Positions 45,674-59,600 of a stretch of 64,000 nt of DNA are shown here, piece after piece. Below the pieces are notes generated by a model. It was not told where the DNA came from. It ran no database searches and worked only from the letters and a program-made list of their open reading frames with translations. Origin of the DNA: Lysobacter luteus (GTDB lineage Bacteria; Pseudomonadota; Gammaproteobacteria; Xanthomonadales; Xanthomonadaceae). Made by a program: the position numbers and the translations under genes. Positions within the stretch are counted from its first letter, which is position 1; every line of letters starts with the position of its first letter. The stretch is taken from the NCBI RefSeq assembly GCF_907164845.1, contig NZ_OU015430.1, positions 248,001-312,000 of the forward strand, given 5' to 3'.

Positions 45674-46645
45674 ATGGGAAGAACGACGGCCTTGCGCCTG
45701 GTGGATACCCGCACGCTCGATCGCGAGCAGTGGCTGGAAGTGCGAAAGGGCGGGATCGGCAGCTCAGACGCTGCCGCGGCAGTCGGGTTGTGTCCGTACA
45801 AGAGCCAGCTGGAACTGTGGATGGAAAAGACGGGGCGTGCAGCTGCAAACGGAGAAGAGCCTGGCATGGATAGCCCGATGTTCTGGGGAACGCTTCTCGA
45901 ACCCTACGTTGCGGTGGCGTACCAACAGAAGACGGATCACAAGGTGCGGAAGGTCAACGCCGTACTTCAGCACCCGACGTTCAACTTCATGCTGGCCAAC
46001 ATTGACCGCGAGGTCGTGGGTTGCCCGGAGGTGCAGATCTTGGAGTGCAAGACGGCCGGTGAGTTCGGCTCGCGCCTATGGCGTGACGGCGTGCCTGAGT
46101 ACGTCCAGCTCCAAGTCCAGCACCAACTGGCGGTGACGGGCAAGGCAGCGGCCGACGTTGCTGTCTTGCTCTGCGGCCAGAAGATGGAGGTGCATCGCAT
46201 CGATCGCGATGACGAGGTCATCTCACGATTGGTGGTGCTGGAAACCCGTTTCTGGAATTACGTCGAAACCGATACCCCGCCACCTGCGGATGGCAGTGAA
46301 TCGGCTGCTCGTACGCTGCGCCAGCTCTACGCCGGTAACAGCACCACGCTGGACTTCAGCCAGGACGCCACCTTGTGCCAAGCCTTCACTTCGCTGGCGG
46401 TGCTCAGGGCCGAGCTGGACGAACAGGAAGCGCAGGCCGAGCGTCTCAAACAGACGATCCAGCAGGCCATGGGCGATGCCTCACGGGCGTTGTTCGCCGA
46501 GGGCGAAGTGACCTTCAAACGATCGAAGGATGGAATCAGCTTGGACGCCAAGAAGCTGGCTGCCGACCACCCCGAACTGGTTGCGCGATACAGCGTGGCC
46601 CGATCCGGGTCGCGTCGATTTGTATTGCGCGCCTCCAACAACTGA
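45674..46645 (+). CDS. YqaJ-family (lambda exonuclease-like) recombinase nuclease
   Basis: A 323-aa nuclease with GIGSSDAAAAVGLCPYKS, then the metal site with Asp in ANIDREV and ECK in ILECKTA, then YVQLQVQHQLAVTG, the standard order in lambda-Exo/RecE-like enzymes. It digests one strand from double-strand ends to give ssDNA for annealing. A C-terminal coiled-coil region (LDEQEAQAERLKQTIQQAM) follows. The next gene may be its annealing partner. Confidence 0.92.
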   Translation: MGRTTALRLVDTRTLDREQWLEVRKGGIGSSDAAAAVGLCPYKSQLELWMEKTGRAAANGEEPGMDSPMFWGTLLEPYVAVAYQQKTDHKVRKVNAVLQHPTFNFMLANIDREVVGCPEVQILECKTAGEFGSRLWRDGVPEYVQLQVQHQLAVTGKAAADVAVLLCGQKMEVHRIDRDDEVISRLVVLETRFWNYVETDTPPPADGSESAARTLRQLYAGNSTTLDFSQDATLCQAFTSLAVLRAELDEQEAQAERLKQTIQQAMGDASRALFAEGEVTFKRSKDGISLDAKKLAADHPELVARYSVARSGSRRFVLRASNN

Positions 46646-46655
46646 GGACATCAAC

Positions 46656-47555
46656 ATGTTGAAAGGTTTAGCGATAACCCCGCCCGTCGTCGGTCGAATA
46701 TCTATCGGTCGTGTGGTCGAACGCAACGGCAAGCGCCTGCCGGAGAAGGATGACCAGTTCACCCTGACCAGCCAAGTGCAGAACCGGGATGGATGGGTGC
46801 TGCATCCGATGGATGAAGCGCTTCGCAAGGAGGCGGGCGGCAAGCTCCGGTCGATTCCGGTGCGTCTTGTGTTCAACGACCCGGGACTGAACCTGCGGGC
46901 CGACTACTCGCTGTTCGATCGAACGACTGGCCGGCCTGTCTGCGTGGGCAACGGTGAAACCAGCCGACGGGTTGGAAACGAGGGAGTGACCCAGCAACCG
47001 TGTCCCGGACCGGAGGTCTGTCCGTTCGCCAGTGGCGACTGCAAAGCCTACGCTCGGTTCAACGTCATAGTGGGTGACGGCGAGGAGGATGCCTTGGGGA
47101 GCTTCGTGCTGCGCACCACGTCCTTCAACACTATCCGCACACTGGCGGCGCGATTGCAGTACTTCAGCGCGGTATCGGGTGGGCGGTTGGCCTGCATGCC
47201 GTTGGAACTGAAGCTGCGAGGGAAGAGCACGGCAATGAGTTTCCGCACAGCGATCTACTACGTCGATCTGGTGGTGCGCATGGGGATGACGTTGGAACAG
47301 GCGATCAGCCAGGCTCGGGAGCTGGACGCGGGCCGCAAGGCCAGCGGCTTTGATCAGGATGCGTTGGACGAGGCGGCTAGGAGAGGGTTTTCAAACGGGA
47401 CGTTCGAGGACCTGATCGAGGACGTGCCGGCTGTGGTCGAGGAGTTCTACCCCGAGGATCGAATGACAGATGCAAGTGAGCCGTCGCTTCGTAAGGCAGC
47501 GACTAGCTTGGGAAGCAAGTTGGAAGCCAAGGTTACTCGCGCGGCGAATGGTTGA
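46656..47555 (+). CDS. Cys-cluster protein paired with YqaJ, possible annealing partner
   Basis: A 299-aa protein known in conjugative elements as a hydrolase or metal-binding protein. A cluster CPGPEVCPFASGDC (residues about 113-126) suggests a bound metal or Fe-S. The segment LGSFVLRTTSFNTIRTLAARLQYFSAVSGGRLACMPLELKLRGKS is conserved in homologues. Standing after an exonuclease, it may serve as a single-strand annealing or DNA-binding protein, but this is inference. ATG 46656 is 11 bases after the YqaJ stop. Confidence 0.68.
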   Translation: MLKGLAITPPVVGRISIGRVVERNGKRLPEKDDQFTLTSQVQNRDGWVLHPMDEALRKEAGGKLRSIPVRLVFNDPGLNLRADYSLFDRTTGRPVCVGNGETSRRVGNEGVTQQPCPGPEVCPFASGDCKAYARFNVIVGDGEEDALGSFVLRTTSFNTIRTLAARLQYFSAVSGGRLACMPLELKLRGKSTAMSFRTAIYYVDLVVRMGMTLEQAISQARELDAGRKASGFDQDALDEAARRGFSNGTFEDLIEDVPAVVEEFYPEDRMTDASEPSLRKAATSLGSKLEAKVTRAANG

Positions 47556-47587
47556 CGATGGTGTTGGTAGGTTACCCATGTGGGAGC

Positions 47588-47645
47588 GGCAGGGGAGCTT
47601 CGGCTCCCCTGCCGGAGCGCGCTGCCGCGCTCTTCATTTTTTTGC
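47588..47645 (+). terminator. Double intrinsic terminator
   Basis: An 11-bp stem with a TTCG loop (47588-47613) is followed at once by a 7-bp stem (47615-47632) and TTCATTTTTTT. It ends the YqaJ operon. Confidence 0.88.
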
Positions 47646-47824
47646 CTAGGCGCTACGCAGTATCGGTGAACAACGCAGTGACGCTGCGATGACGGCGGTG
47701 GACGCAGTGAGAACGGTCTAGGAAGTCTGTAGTCAGGGTTGAAGCGAGGTGCGTTGCTTACAGGCGTGCTCATCCGGGGCCACGAACGGGCCAGAAGCAC
47801 GAAAAAGCATCGGCCTGCTACCGA

Positions 47825-47867
47825 AACCGATGCGATTAAGCGATTGGATCGCTTAATCGCATCGGTT
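47825..47867. repeat. Perfect 20-bp inverted repeat with 3-base loop
   Basis: Arms 47825-47844 and 47848-47867 are exact reverse complements around TGG. Each arm contains GCGATTAAGCGAT. No T run follows on either strand, so it is not a normal terminator. It lies between the YqaJ operon and the 3-prime end of the relaxase gene. Confidence 0.85.
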
Positions 47868-47933
47868 ATCAGGCGGCAGCCCCGAAAATTTTGGACTCGC
47901 GAAGTCGGTTCGCCCCATCTGGAGACGTCGCGG

Positions 47934-48674
47934 CTACAGAACTGGAGGCTCACCGTCGACCAGGCGGCTCTTTCGCCTGCTCGCGGTGTACTCCCGCCGT
48001 TCCTCTCTCGTCATTCTCTTGATCCGTGCCGGTCCCAGGTGGACTCCCGGGGCTCGATCGATTCCTTGTTCTCGGAGGCTCCGGTGATCGACGCGAACGT
48101 CCCATCCGGCTTCGGCCAGTGCTTCGTTCTGAAGAGCGGCGATCTCCTCGCGGGTTGTGATCAGGTCGTCACGCATTTGCTGACGCGTCTTGCCCCCGCT
48201 GAGCTTCCTGCATCCTCCTCGTTCGGGGTGCGCTGGGTTGTATCGCGAGAAGTACTGCTTGGGCGGGCGACAGACGCCGTCGGGTGCGCGGTCCGAGATC
48301 ATTACGTGGATGTGTGGGTTAGGGTTTCCCGAAAGCTCGCCTTCAGGACCGTGCAGTGCCATCTGCCAAGGGCGAGTTCCGGCAACGGCCTTCGCAACCT
48401 TCCGGCCCAACATCGTGTTCTGCTCGTCATCGAATTCGTTCGGGAGGGATATGATCCATTCGCGATAGGCTGCTGCGTTCTTGCGCTCGTGCCTGTCCGC
48501 ATGCTTCCAGAAGGAGAGCGGATGGTCTGTGCACCAATCGGGCATGTTGCCGAACTCGAACGCGAGTAGGTCTTCCTTGTCCGAGTACTTCTGTCCTATG
48601 CGAGCGTCGTAGCGGCTGTGTTCGACACAGGTACCTTTCTTTCCACTCTTTACTTCAACGCGATAGCTGGCCAT
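47934..48674 (-). CDS. MobA/MobL-family relaxase, short form
   Basis: A 246-aa protein with the MOBQ-type relaxase N-terminal domain: SYRVEVKSGKKGTCVEHSRYDARIG, RKNAAAYREWIISLPNEF, and the metal motif NPHIHVMISDR. Relaxases of this family nick at oriT and start transfer. Full MobA/MobL proteins are often longer, and this one ends soon after the catalytic domain; it may be truncated or a compact form. ATG 48674 is supported by the conserved start. No coupling protein or T4SS genes are in the window. Confidence 0.82.
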   Translation of the reverse strand: MASYRVEVKSGKKGTCVEHSRYDARIGQKYSDKEDLLAFEFGNMPDWCTDHPLSFWKHADRHERKNAAAYREWIISLPNEFDDEQNTMLGRKVAKAVAGTRPWQMALHGPEGELSGNPNPHIHVMISDRAPDGVCRPPKQYFSRYNPAHPERGGCRKLSGGKTRQQMRDDLITTREEIAALQNEALAEAGWDVRVDHRSLREQGIDRAPGVHLGPARIKRMTREERREYTASRRKSRLVDGEPPVL

Positions 48675-48697
48675 GTTCGTATCCTGTTCTTGCCACA

Positions 48698-48967
48698 ACA
48701 AAAAACCGGCGAGGGAGGCCCGCGCCGGTTGGTGTATTGCAGGGTGATTGATAAAGGTTGGGGAGAAACGTTAACTGCGCTTCCTCATCTCCCCCTAAAA
48801 CTAATGACAGAGCCAACCCTGATATCACTAGGTGACGATGGTCAGCTAGTAGGCCGGACCTCAGTGACTAAGCCAGTCCTACAAACGGTTACCTTTCCTA
48901 TGTATAGAAATACGTACGACCCTGTTAGCTATGTGCGCACTACAACAATGTAGCTGTCGAGAACGGG
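48698..48967 (-). promoter_or_regulatory. Leader of the relaxase gene with hairpin, possible oriT region
   Basis: On the minus strand an 8-bp stem (arms AACCGGCG and complement, 48704-48730) runs into TTTTTTG and ends about 25 bases before the relaxase start. The rest (48731-48967) has no gene and lies between the type III RM operon and the relaxase, the usual place for oriT in MOBQ systems. No nic consensus could be identified. Confidence 0.45.
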
Positions 48968-51679
48968 CTAAAGCAGGGCGCTGTACTTCCGACCATCAGC
49001 CTGCGACGACGGTAGGATGTGGTACTCCATGCCACTGGCGACCGCCATCTGGCTAGCGAACTCCTTCTTGGCCTGCACGACAGCGTCATCGATCTGATTG
49101 TCGGCCTTCACTTCGACGATGACGTATTTGAGCGACCCGTCCTCTTCCACTCGCTGGAACACGAAGTCTGGGTAGTAGCTTCGGACAGTGTGGGACTCTG
49201 GGTCGATGTACTGGATGAAGAAGTCGGATTGCCCATGCGTCAGCATGCCGGTGAAGTAGAGCTTCTTCACCTTCTTCTCCCCGAGCAGATCCCAGAACAA
49301 CTGGCGCTCCGACCCCGAGTCGAAGCAGTAAGTGTCCAGATGGAAACTCTTGGTTCGCGTCTCAACGGACAGCGATGCGTCGTCGTGCTTGATGATCTTG
49401 TCCTTTGCCGCGCTGATCTCGTAGTAGCCCTTGTCGGGGATCTTGATGAGCTCAACCTCGTGCTCTTCCTTCTCTTCGGACGGGTCGAGTTCATACAACA
49501 GGCGGAATAAGCGGGGGATGATCTCGTCGTACAACAACTCGTTGAACTCGTTGGCGATGGCCGCCAGCTCATCCGATCCTTCCTTGGTAGAGTCCAGAAT
49601 GCCTTCGACTTCCAGCGGACTACGATTGAGGTAGCGTGCAACTTCCGCGACCAGTGTCAGGCGCGAGAACTCGCGCTTTTGCCGTCGGTGAGTCAAGTCA
49701 CGCACATCCATTTTGCCGGACTGTGCAGCGTCATCCAGGCTCAGGCCTTCCTGTTTGCTGGCAAGCAGGCGATATTTGTCGGTCAGCTCTTTCCAGGCCA
49801 ACGTATTTGTTCGGTCCAGCCCAAGCGCGATGCCCGGCTTCAGCGTCTTCTCCTTGATGAGGAACTGCTTTCGCACCCGAACTAGCTTGATCTTCACGGG
49901 AGGCGGGACGACCTTAACTTCGACACGTACTTTGCTGTCGTCCTTCTTCTGTAGCTCCTCCGTACTGATGCGAAAGTTCTGCTGCAATTCCTCATTGAGG
50001 ATTTCAAGGTTGTCGTCGGAAAGGAATACGTGGCCGGTGTATTGGGCTTGGCCAATGGAGCGGAGGCACCGCATGGTTGCCTGAAGCACAAACACCCGCG
50101 ATTTCGGCTGACGGAACAGGCCTACGCCGAACAACGAGCGACAGTTCCAGCCCTCTCGTCCCTTGTTTACCAGCAGAATGTACTGCTTCTCAGAGCCTTC
50201 GGTATCGAGCCGGTTGAACTCGCGGATGTCGTCGTTGGAGGTGATCTTGCTGTCGCCCACGTTGACGAGAATGCGGGATGTGGGAATTCCGTGCTTGACG
50301 AGGGCCGCTTCTACGGCGGGCTTCAGTTCGCCCATCAGTTCTTCCACCGTGGCGGCAAAGAACGCGATCTTCGGAAGCATGCCTTCCGGTCTCAGGTCGG
50401 TGGTCTGCCCCAGGAACTCCTCGATGGCGATATCCACGAACTCCTCGGTGCGACTATTGGTGTAGCCATGGAGCTCAACCTGCTTGAGGAAGCCCTTGTG
50501 GATCGCTTCCTTCAGTCCGTACGCATACACGACTTCCGGCAGGACCTCACGGCCGACGTAGGGTGTGCCGGTGTAGTTGAAGCAGGCTACGACGTGTGTA
50601 CCAGTGTTCTTCAGGCTCTTCGCCAGTTCATCGATCGTGGTGCGTAGGCTGGTGTCGGTTGCCTTCTGGCCCACGCCCATGTCCTTGGCCAGATTTTTGC
50701 CGAAGGCGTGGTGAGCTTCGTCCACGTAGATGCCAATCTGTTCCAGCCGGCGTAGCTTCTCGAAGCGCTGATTGGTGGTCAGGTCACCCTCGTCCTCAGG
50801 CTGGTCGAAGCCGTACAAGTCGGCGTTCTCGTCGTACACGGTCGAGGGGGTAAGGACTTGCGCCGTGGCTCCGAAGAGCTTGTCGGTGGCGTTCTTGTCC
50901 TTATGCCGACGCTTCAGGATGATTTTCTGGGTATTGGAGACGATGATGTTGAACTTGGACTTGTCCATCGTATCCAGCGACGTTCCGGCTTCTTCCAGGT
51001 AGTGGAAATGCAGGTTTGCGGTCATCCATGAAACGTATTCCGGCGGCACGACCCCGGACAGGTCAAACCCTTCGATTTCCTTCAGTGATTGCAGCACCGT
51101 CTTGTCGGGCGCGAACACTAGAGCGTTGTGGCAGAAGTGGGGGTCCTTCGGGAACTTGTTTGCAAGCAGGAACTCGTAAAAGATGCACGTCGCCATCAGG
51201 ATGGTTTTGCCCGTGCCCATCGTCAGCGCGAAGATGTAGTTGGGGTACACCCGGCTGTTTTTGCGCATCCGGTCGAACAACGACTTGTACGAGGTCAACT
51301 CCAACTCGTCGCTGTCACCGAATTGGAACATCTCCTGCCCGGCGGTACCGCGGAACGAGCCGAACTGACGGCCTTCGAACTTGCCGCTACGCTCGTACCA
51401 TGCCTTGAAGATCTCCTCGACCTTGGCGTTACCCAGGAACTCCTTCAGGAACACGTACGTTTCTAGTGCTTCGAACTGCGGTTGGCGCAGGAACGCCTTG
51501 GGGTTCTTTGCCGGGTCGTTGAAGTCTAGGAACTTGCGGGTCAGCTCGCGGTAGCTCTTGCGGATGTTGCCGTCGTTGGCTTGGTAGAACTGCCACAGGA
51601 AGCGGAAGAAGGCGAAATCGAGTGAGGCGGCCACGCTTGAAGTGCCCTTCTTGGCAGCCGTGTGAGCGCCCTTAGCCAT
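48968..51679 (-). CDS. Type III restriction enzyme Res subunit
   Basis: A 903-aa DEAD/DEAH-type SF2 helicase-nuclease. Walker A is in ALTMGTGKTILMA, the DEAH box in YVDEAHHAFG, and motif III-like NYTGTPY follows. C-terminal PD-(D/E)xK residues appear in YYPDFVFQ and IVEVKAD. It cleaves DNA after translocation when it meets unmethylated sites, working with the Mod subunit. The ATG overlaps the Mod stop by 8 bases. Confidence 0.92.
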   Translation of the reverse strand: MAKGAHTAAKKGTSSVAASLDFAFFRFLWQFYQANDGNIRKSYRELTRKFLDFNDPAKNPKAFLRQPQFEALETYVFLKEFLGNAKVEEIFKAWYERSGKFEGRQFGSFRGTAGQEMFQFGDSDELELTSYKSLFDRMRKNSRVYPNYIFALTMGTGKTILMATCIFYEFLLANKFPKDPHFCHNALVFAPDKTVLQSLKEIEGFDLSGVVPPEYVSWMTANLHFHYLEEAGTSLDTMDKSKFNIIVSNTQKIILKRRHKDKNATDKLFGATAQVLTPSTVYDENADLYGFDQPEDEGDLTTNQRFEKLRRLEQIGIYVDEAHHAFGKNLAKDMGVGQKATDTSLRTTIDELAKSLKNTGTHVVACFNYTGTPYVGREVLPEVVYAYGLKEAIHKGFLKQVELHGYTNSRTEEFVDIAIEEFLGQTTDLRPEGMLPKIAFFAATVEELMGELKPAVEAALVKHGIPTSRILVNVGDSKITSNDDIREFNRLDTEGSEKQYILLVNKGREGWNCRSLFGVGLFRQPKSRVFVLQATMRCLRSIGQAQYTGHVFLSDDNLEILNEELQQNFRISTEELQKKDDSKVRVEVKVVPPPVKIKLVRVRKQFLIKEKTLKPGIALGLDRTNTLAWKELTDKYRLLASKQEGLSLDDAAQSGKMDVRDLTHRRQKREFSRLTLVAEVARYLNRSPLEVEGILDSTKEGSDELAAIANEFNELLYDEIIPRLFRLLYELDPSEEKEEHEVELIKIPDKGYYEISAAKDKIIKHDDASLSVETRTKSFHLDTYCFDSGSERQLFWDLLGEKKVKKLYFTGMLTHGQSDFFIQYIDPESHTVRSYYPDFVFQRVEEDGSLKYVIVEVKADNQIDDAVVQAKKEFASQMAVASGMEYHILPSSQADGRKYSALL

Positions 51680-53521
51680 TGTCGATGCTTCCTTCCCACG
51701 ATTCCGACAGCAGGTCGGTGATCTTCACGCGGATGGTCCCCGCGTCGGCCGGCACCTTGTACTTGCCGGAGACAAGCTCGTTCTTGCCAGGGATATCCAC
51801 TTCGGCAGGCTGCAGTACCGCGCCATCGTAGTTCCAGTCGATCAGTACGCTCTCGACCAACTCGCGCCAATCGCTAGCAGCTTCCTTCTGCAAGGACAGC
51901 TTCTGCAGCAGGTTCATCGGATAGAAGCGCTCGACGAGCAGCTCGCCGTTCTTGATGACGACCTTGGCTTCGGAATCGCGCTTGAACTCTAGGTTGGACT
52001 TGTCGCGCAGGATGTCCACGACCTGCACCTCAATCAGGTAGGGTTTCGCCTCGAATACCAAGTGAGCAGCCAAGTCGGGCTCGTGCCCCATACAGACAAG
52101 CGTGACCTTTTCCACCGGGCGCGTCGGCGCTTCGGACTTTCGGCGGTCCCATGCTTTGTAGTCGAAGCCGGCAATCAGTTCATTGAGGTCGGCGCGGGTG
52201 GCGATACGGTTGACCGGCATGATCTTGACCATGCGGCCGTCCTTCTCGCCGTCGAATACGGTGCTGAATTCGAGCTTCTGGATTTCCAGTGCCTCGATCA
52301 GCAGCTCCTTGGCTTCCAAGGGATTGCGGAACACGTCGTAGTGATTGACGTTGTAAATCTCAAAGCCGGTGTGACGCTTATCCTCGTCGCCAAGCGTCCG
52401 TTGTCGTAGCCGTTCCGCTACTCCGATCAGACGCTTGGTGGTTGTCTGGATGGCACCTAGGTTGATGTCAGCACCGATGTATCTCCGACCAAGGTTCTGG
52501 GCTGCCACAAGGGTCGTTCCCGAGCCCATGAAAAAGTCGAACACGAGGTCATCCTCATTCGATGAGGCTTTAATTATTCGCTCAAGCAAAGCGACGGGTT
52601 TTTGGGTTGGATAGCCTACGATTTCTCCAGAAGGCCCATAAAGGCCTTTTATGTCTGCCCACACGTCAAGCGGTATTCCTTCGCCCTCAGCCAGAAAGCA
52701 ATCCATCCAGACGTCAGTTGGGATCTTTCCGGCTTCGTTAGGTGTCCAGGTATAGCCATCCTTGAAGCCAGGGCGTTTCTTTGCATTCTTCTCGAAGTTG
52801 TAAGTCTGGGACTTTATGTTTTCCGTTTTGTAGGGCACGCGAACGCTGTCGGCGTTGAAGATTCGATCGCTTTCTTTCTTGGACTTGGTGTAATAGAAGA
52901 TGGTCTGGTGCTTCCTTGAGAAGCGCAGGCCAGAAGTGCCGCCACCTTCAGCAAGCCAAATAATTTCATTGGAAAAGCAGTCCGAGCCGAACACTTCGTC
53001 CAATAGTAGGCGCAGGTGGTGACTTTTATGCCAGTCGCAATGTAAGTAAATACTGCCTTTCTCCGACAGGAGTTCGCGCGCCATGATGAGCCGTTCAAAT
53101 ATGAACTGAAGGTACTCATCGTTGTTCCAGATGTCGGTATATTGCTTCTCCTCGAAATTGGTCTGATTGGACTCCGCCTCTTTCCCTTTGCGTGTGATTC
53201 GACGCTTGTAGTCCGCCTTCGAGTCAAACGGTGGGTCGATATAGATCAGATCGACCTTCCCGCGAAACTGCTTCAGTAGATGGCTCATCACCTGAAGGTT
53301 GTCGCCCCAGAAAACCTTGTTGCGCCAACCGTCCACCTCCTCGCCGTGAACTTCCTTTAACTGCGCCGGATAGAACTGCGTCGCCGTGAACGGACGCTTG
53401 CCGCGCCAGTTCAGCATCGGATAGCCCTTGATCGGCTCGAACTCGTACTTGTCGACAGTGGTGGTGCCGCCATCGGGCGTGGCCAGTTGCAGGTTGTCCT
53501 GCGCCGGTGTTGTCGTCTTGC

Positions 53522-53525
<4 letters not shown>
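51672..53525 (-). CDS. Beta-class DNA methyltransferase, type III Mod-like
   Basis: A 617-aa DNA methyltransferase with the catalytic motif DPPF (residues 97-100) before the SAM motif FMGSGTT (residues 332-338), the beta order of type III Mod enzymes. The target-recognition region lies between. The C-terminal 270 residues (LKLKAAD-type sequence absent; EVQVVDILRDKSNLEFKRDSEAKVVI) would contact Res. DPPF instead of DPPY points to N6-adenine or N4-cytosine activity; the modified base cannot be told. It is coupled by ATGA to the helicase upstream and by 8 bases to Res downstream. Confidence 0.9.
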
Positions 53526-56446
<2,921 letters not shown>

Positions 56447-56629
56447 AACCCCCGGTCAAAGCTTTCAGAAGCAGCGCCCTCGCCGACTCAACTCACCATC
56501 CCGTAGAGGGAAGGGCGGCACCCCCGGCCGGCGGGCGGGCTTCCATGGTCGCATGTCATGGCGAGAAGCGCCGTTGCTCAGCTACCTTTACGAACATCAG
56601 AGTGACGATGCGCTCTCAGGGGGATTACG

Positions 56630-59600
56630 GTGGCGTCGAATTACGAAGAAATTTGCCGGCAGAACCGCGAGGACTATGGCAAGAAGGGGGCGAAGAAGTC
56701 GGGCGACCTGGCTGCCGGTCTCTATGACGATGAAACTCACTTCATCTACGAGCTGCTCCAGAACGCCGAGGATGCGCTCAAGCGTCGAGGGGAGGATTGG
56801 AAAGGCTCCCGGCAGGTCAGTTTCACACTGAGCGATGACCGGCTGCTGGTATCTCATTGCGGCCACCCGTTCACCGAAAACGATGTGCGGAGCGTTTGTG
56901 ACATTTCTGAGAGCACCAAGGACGAGAACTCGATTGGGCGCTTCGGGCTGGGCTTCAAGTCGGTGTACAAGGTTTCGGATCTGCCGGAGATCCATTCCGG
57001 TGACGAAGACTTTGTCATCGAAGGCTATGTCTTCCCGAAAAGGGCTAACAAGACTCGGCGTGATGCCGAGGAAACCCAAATCTTCCTGCCGCTGAAGGCG
57101 GATAAGGCCGCACTCAAGGCCCGCGTTACTGATGGCCTTAAGGCGCTGGGGGCGACTTCCCTGCTGTTCCTGCGCCATATCCGGGAGGTGTCCTGGAGCA
57201 TTGAGGGTGGCGCATCCGGCTTGTATTTGCGGGATGAGCCGAAAGTATTGGACGCCAACGTCAGCCGGATCAAGGTCATCGGCCAAGCCTCCGGCGCGCC
57301 AGATATTGATCAGGACTGGTTAGTGTTCCACCGGGACGTGGGGAAGGGGTGCGTCGAACTGGCCTTCTCGGTTATTGCCGAAAAAGGCGACCAGAACAAT
57401 TGGACGGTGCAGCCATTGCTGTTGTCGCCACTAGTCGTGTTCTTCCCCACGGCTTATAGAACCAATCTTGGGTTCTATCTCCAGGGGCCATTTCAGAGTA
57501 CGCCAAGTCGCGACAACATCCGGAGCGACGAACCCTGGAACCATCACCTGATGTCCGAAGCGGCCTCGTTACTTGTCGAGGCCATGGCATGGCTACGCGA
57601 TAGTGGGCGGCTAGACATCAATTCCTTGCGCTGCCTGCCGCTGGATAGGGCCAAGTTCCCAGACGGCGGCATGCTCACCCCTCTTTTCGAAGCAACGCTG
57701 GCGGCGTTCAAGGCACATCCGTTTTTGCCGAACAGCGAGGGTGGCTACTCGCATGCCGAAGAATCCAAGCTGGGCCGCACATCGGAACTGCGTGAGCTGT
57801 TCGATGGAGACCAGCTTTCGTCGCTGTACGGTGTGGAGGGTACTCGTTGGCTGACCGGAGACATCACGCAAGACCGCGCTAATGACATTCGGCAGTTCGT
57901 CATCAAGGAACTTGAGGTCAAGGAAATTCATCCGCGCGACATCTTTCCGATGTTGACCACAGAGTTCCTTGAATCGCAGTCCGATGAATGGATCGTACGC
58001 GCTTATGAGTTTTTGAAGGATCAGGGTGCGATCAGGCCACTTCTTGGGAACACGCCCATTGTTCGATTGGCTGATGGGACGCATGTCACAGCCAAGAAGG
58101 ACGGTCAGCTGAATGCCTTCTTGCCTACAGGCGAGGAAACGGGATTCCCGACGGTGAGGCCATCAGTTTGCACATCCGAATCTGCTAACGAGTTCCTCGC
58201 CTCGCTCGGGTTGCACGCACCTGATCCAGTCGATGCGGTCATCCGGAAGGTCCTTCCCAAGTATCAGGTGGACGGCGAAATTGATGTCACCAGCTACGAG
58301 GATGACGTTGCACGAATCCTTTCCGCTTTCAACACGGACTCCGCGTCCAAGCGTTCCGCACTGGTCAATGAGCTCAAGAAGTCCAACTTTGTCATGGCGG
58401 TATCCACGGGCGATGGCAGCGACTATTTGGAACGGCCTGGACGGGTCTACCTCGCCACTGATCGGCTGACACGACTGTTCGACGGCGTCGATGATATTTC
58501 CATTGTGGACAGCGGCTACAGCTGCTTGCGCGGCGAAGATGCCCGCGAGCTGTTGGAGGCGTGTGGGGCAGTGCGGTATCCGAGGCCAGAGCGGGCGACC
58601 CACGAGCACTCGTGGAGCGATCGGCTGAAGGCGCTTCGCGTGCTTTCAGGATATCCGGAATCCTCCGGACAGAACGATTACGTCGAAGACTGGGAGCTTC
58701 AAGGTTTTGCAGAGTTGATCGAGCACCTGCCGAATCTAGCGGTGGAGCATCGGGTCGACCGTGCTCGTTTAATCTGGGAAAGCCTTGGTGACCTGGAGGA
58801 GCGTCGTGGACGCGGAGTCTTTGAGGGAACTTACACGTGGACGCATCACGGCAAGAGAATTGCCCCTCCATTTCCCGCATCTTTCGTTCGAAGTCTCAAT
58901 GAAGCAGCCTGGGTGCCTGATGCCAAAGGTGATCTGGTTCGGCCACAGCTTGTCGTGTTTGAGGCCCTTGGCTGGAAGGAGAATCCGTTCCTTCAATCCA
59001 AGATCATCTTCAAGCCAAATGTCCTCGACCAGTTGGCAATAGAAGCTGACATCGACCCCGCGGCACTCGATATGCTGCGAAAGCACAAGCTGACCGCAGC
59101 TGACTTGGCGGCCTTGCTGACCGCAAGGTCCGGCATTGAGCAACCATCGGAACGCGACATCACGTTGACCGAGCCGCAAGCAGAAGCTGCTTCGGCTGGT
59201 ACAGAGGACGCCGCCGCCGTAGTTCCGGAAGGTTCCGTCTATGACGAGAACAAGGACTTATACGGCGATGACCTGCCAGACAGTCCCGAAGGCACGTATG
59301 ACCCTGAAGGTGGCGATGGTGATCGTCCTTTTGATGGACACGCCGGGAGCGGCCCATCTGTGAAAGGTAGGGGCGACGTCACTGACGGGAAGCAAGTTGG
59401 GCCATCTAGCGATGGCGGTTCCCGACAACGCACCGGGGAGCGTGGCAGACGCCCTCCAGGTAGCTTGGGCGGACGGGCTTTCATTTCTTATGTCGGCGCC
59501 CACCCAGACCTGGAAGAGAGTGACCCCGATGGCCTCGACCAAACACAGCGCATGGACATCGAAGCGGTAGCCATTCAGTACATCTTGGAGGCGGAGCCGC

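Noticed and set aside
41740-48674. Prophage
   Set aside because: DUF932, RadC-like and YqaJ genes also occur on phages, but there are no capsid, tail, terminase or lysis genes, and a relaxase is present.
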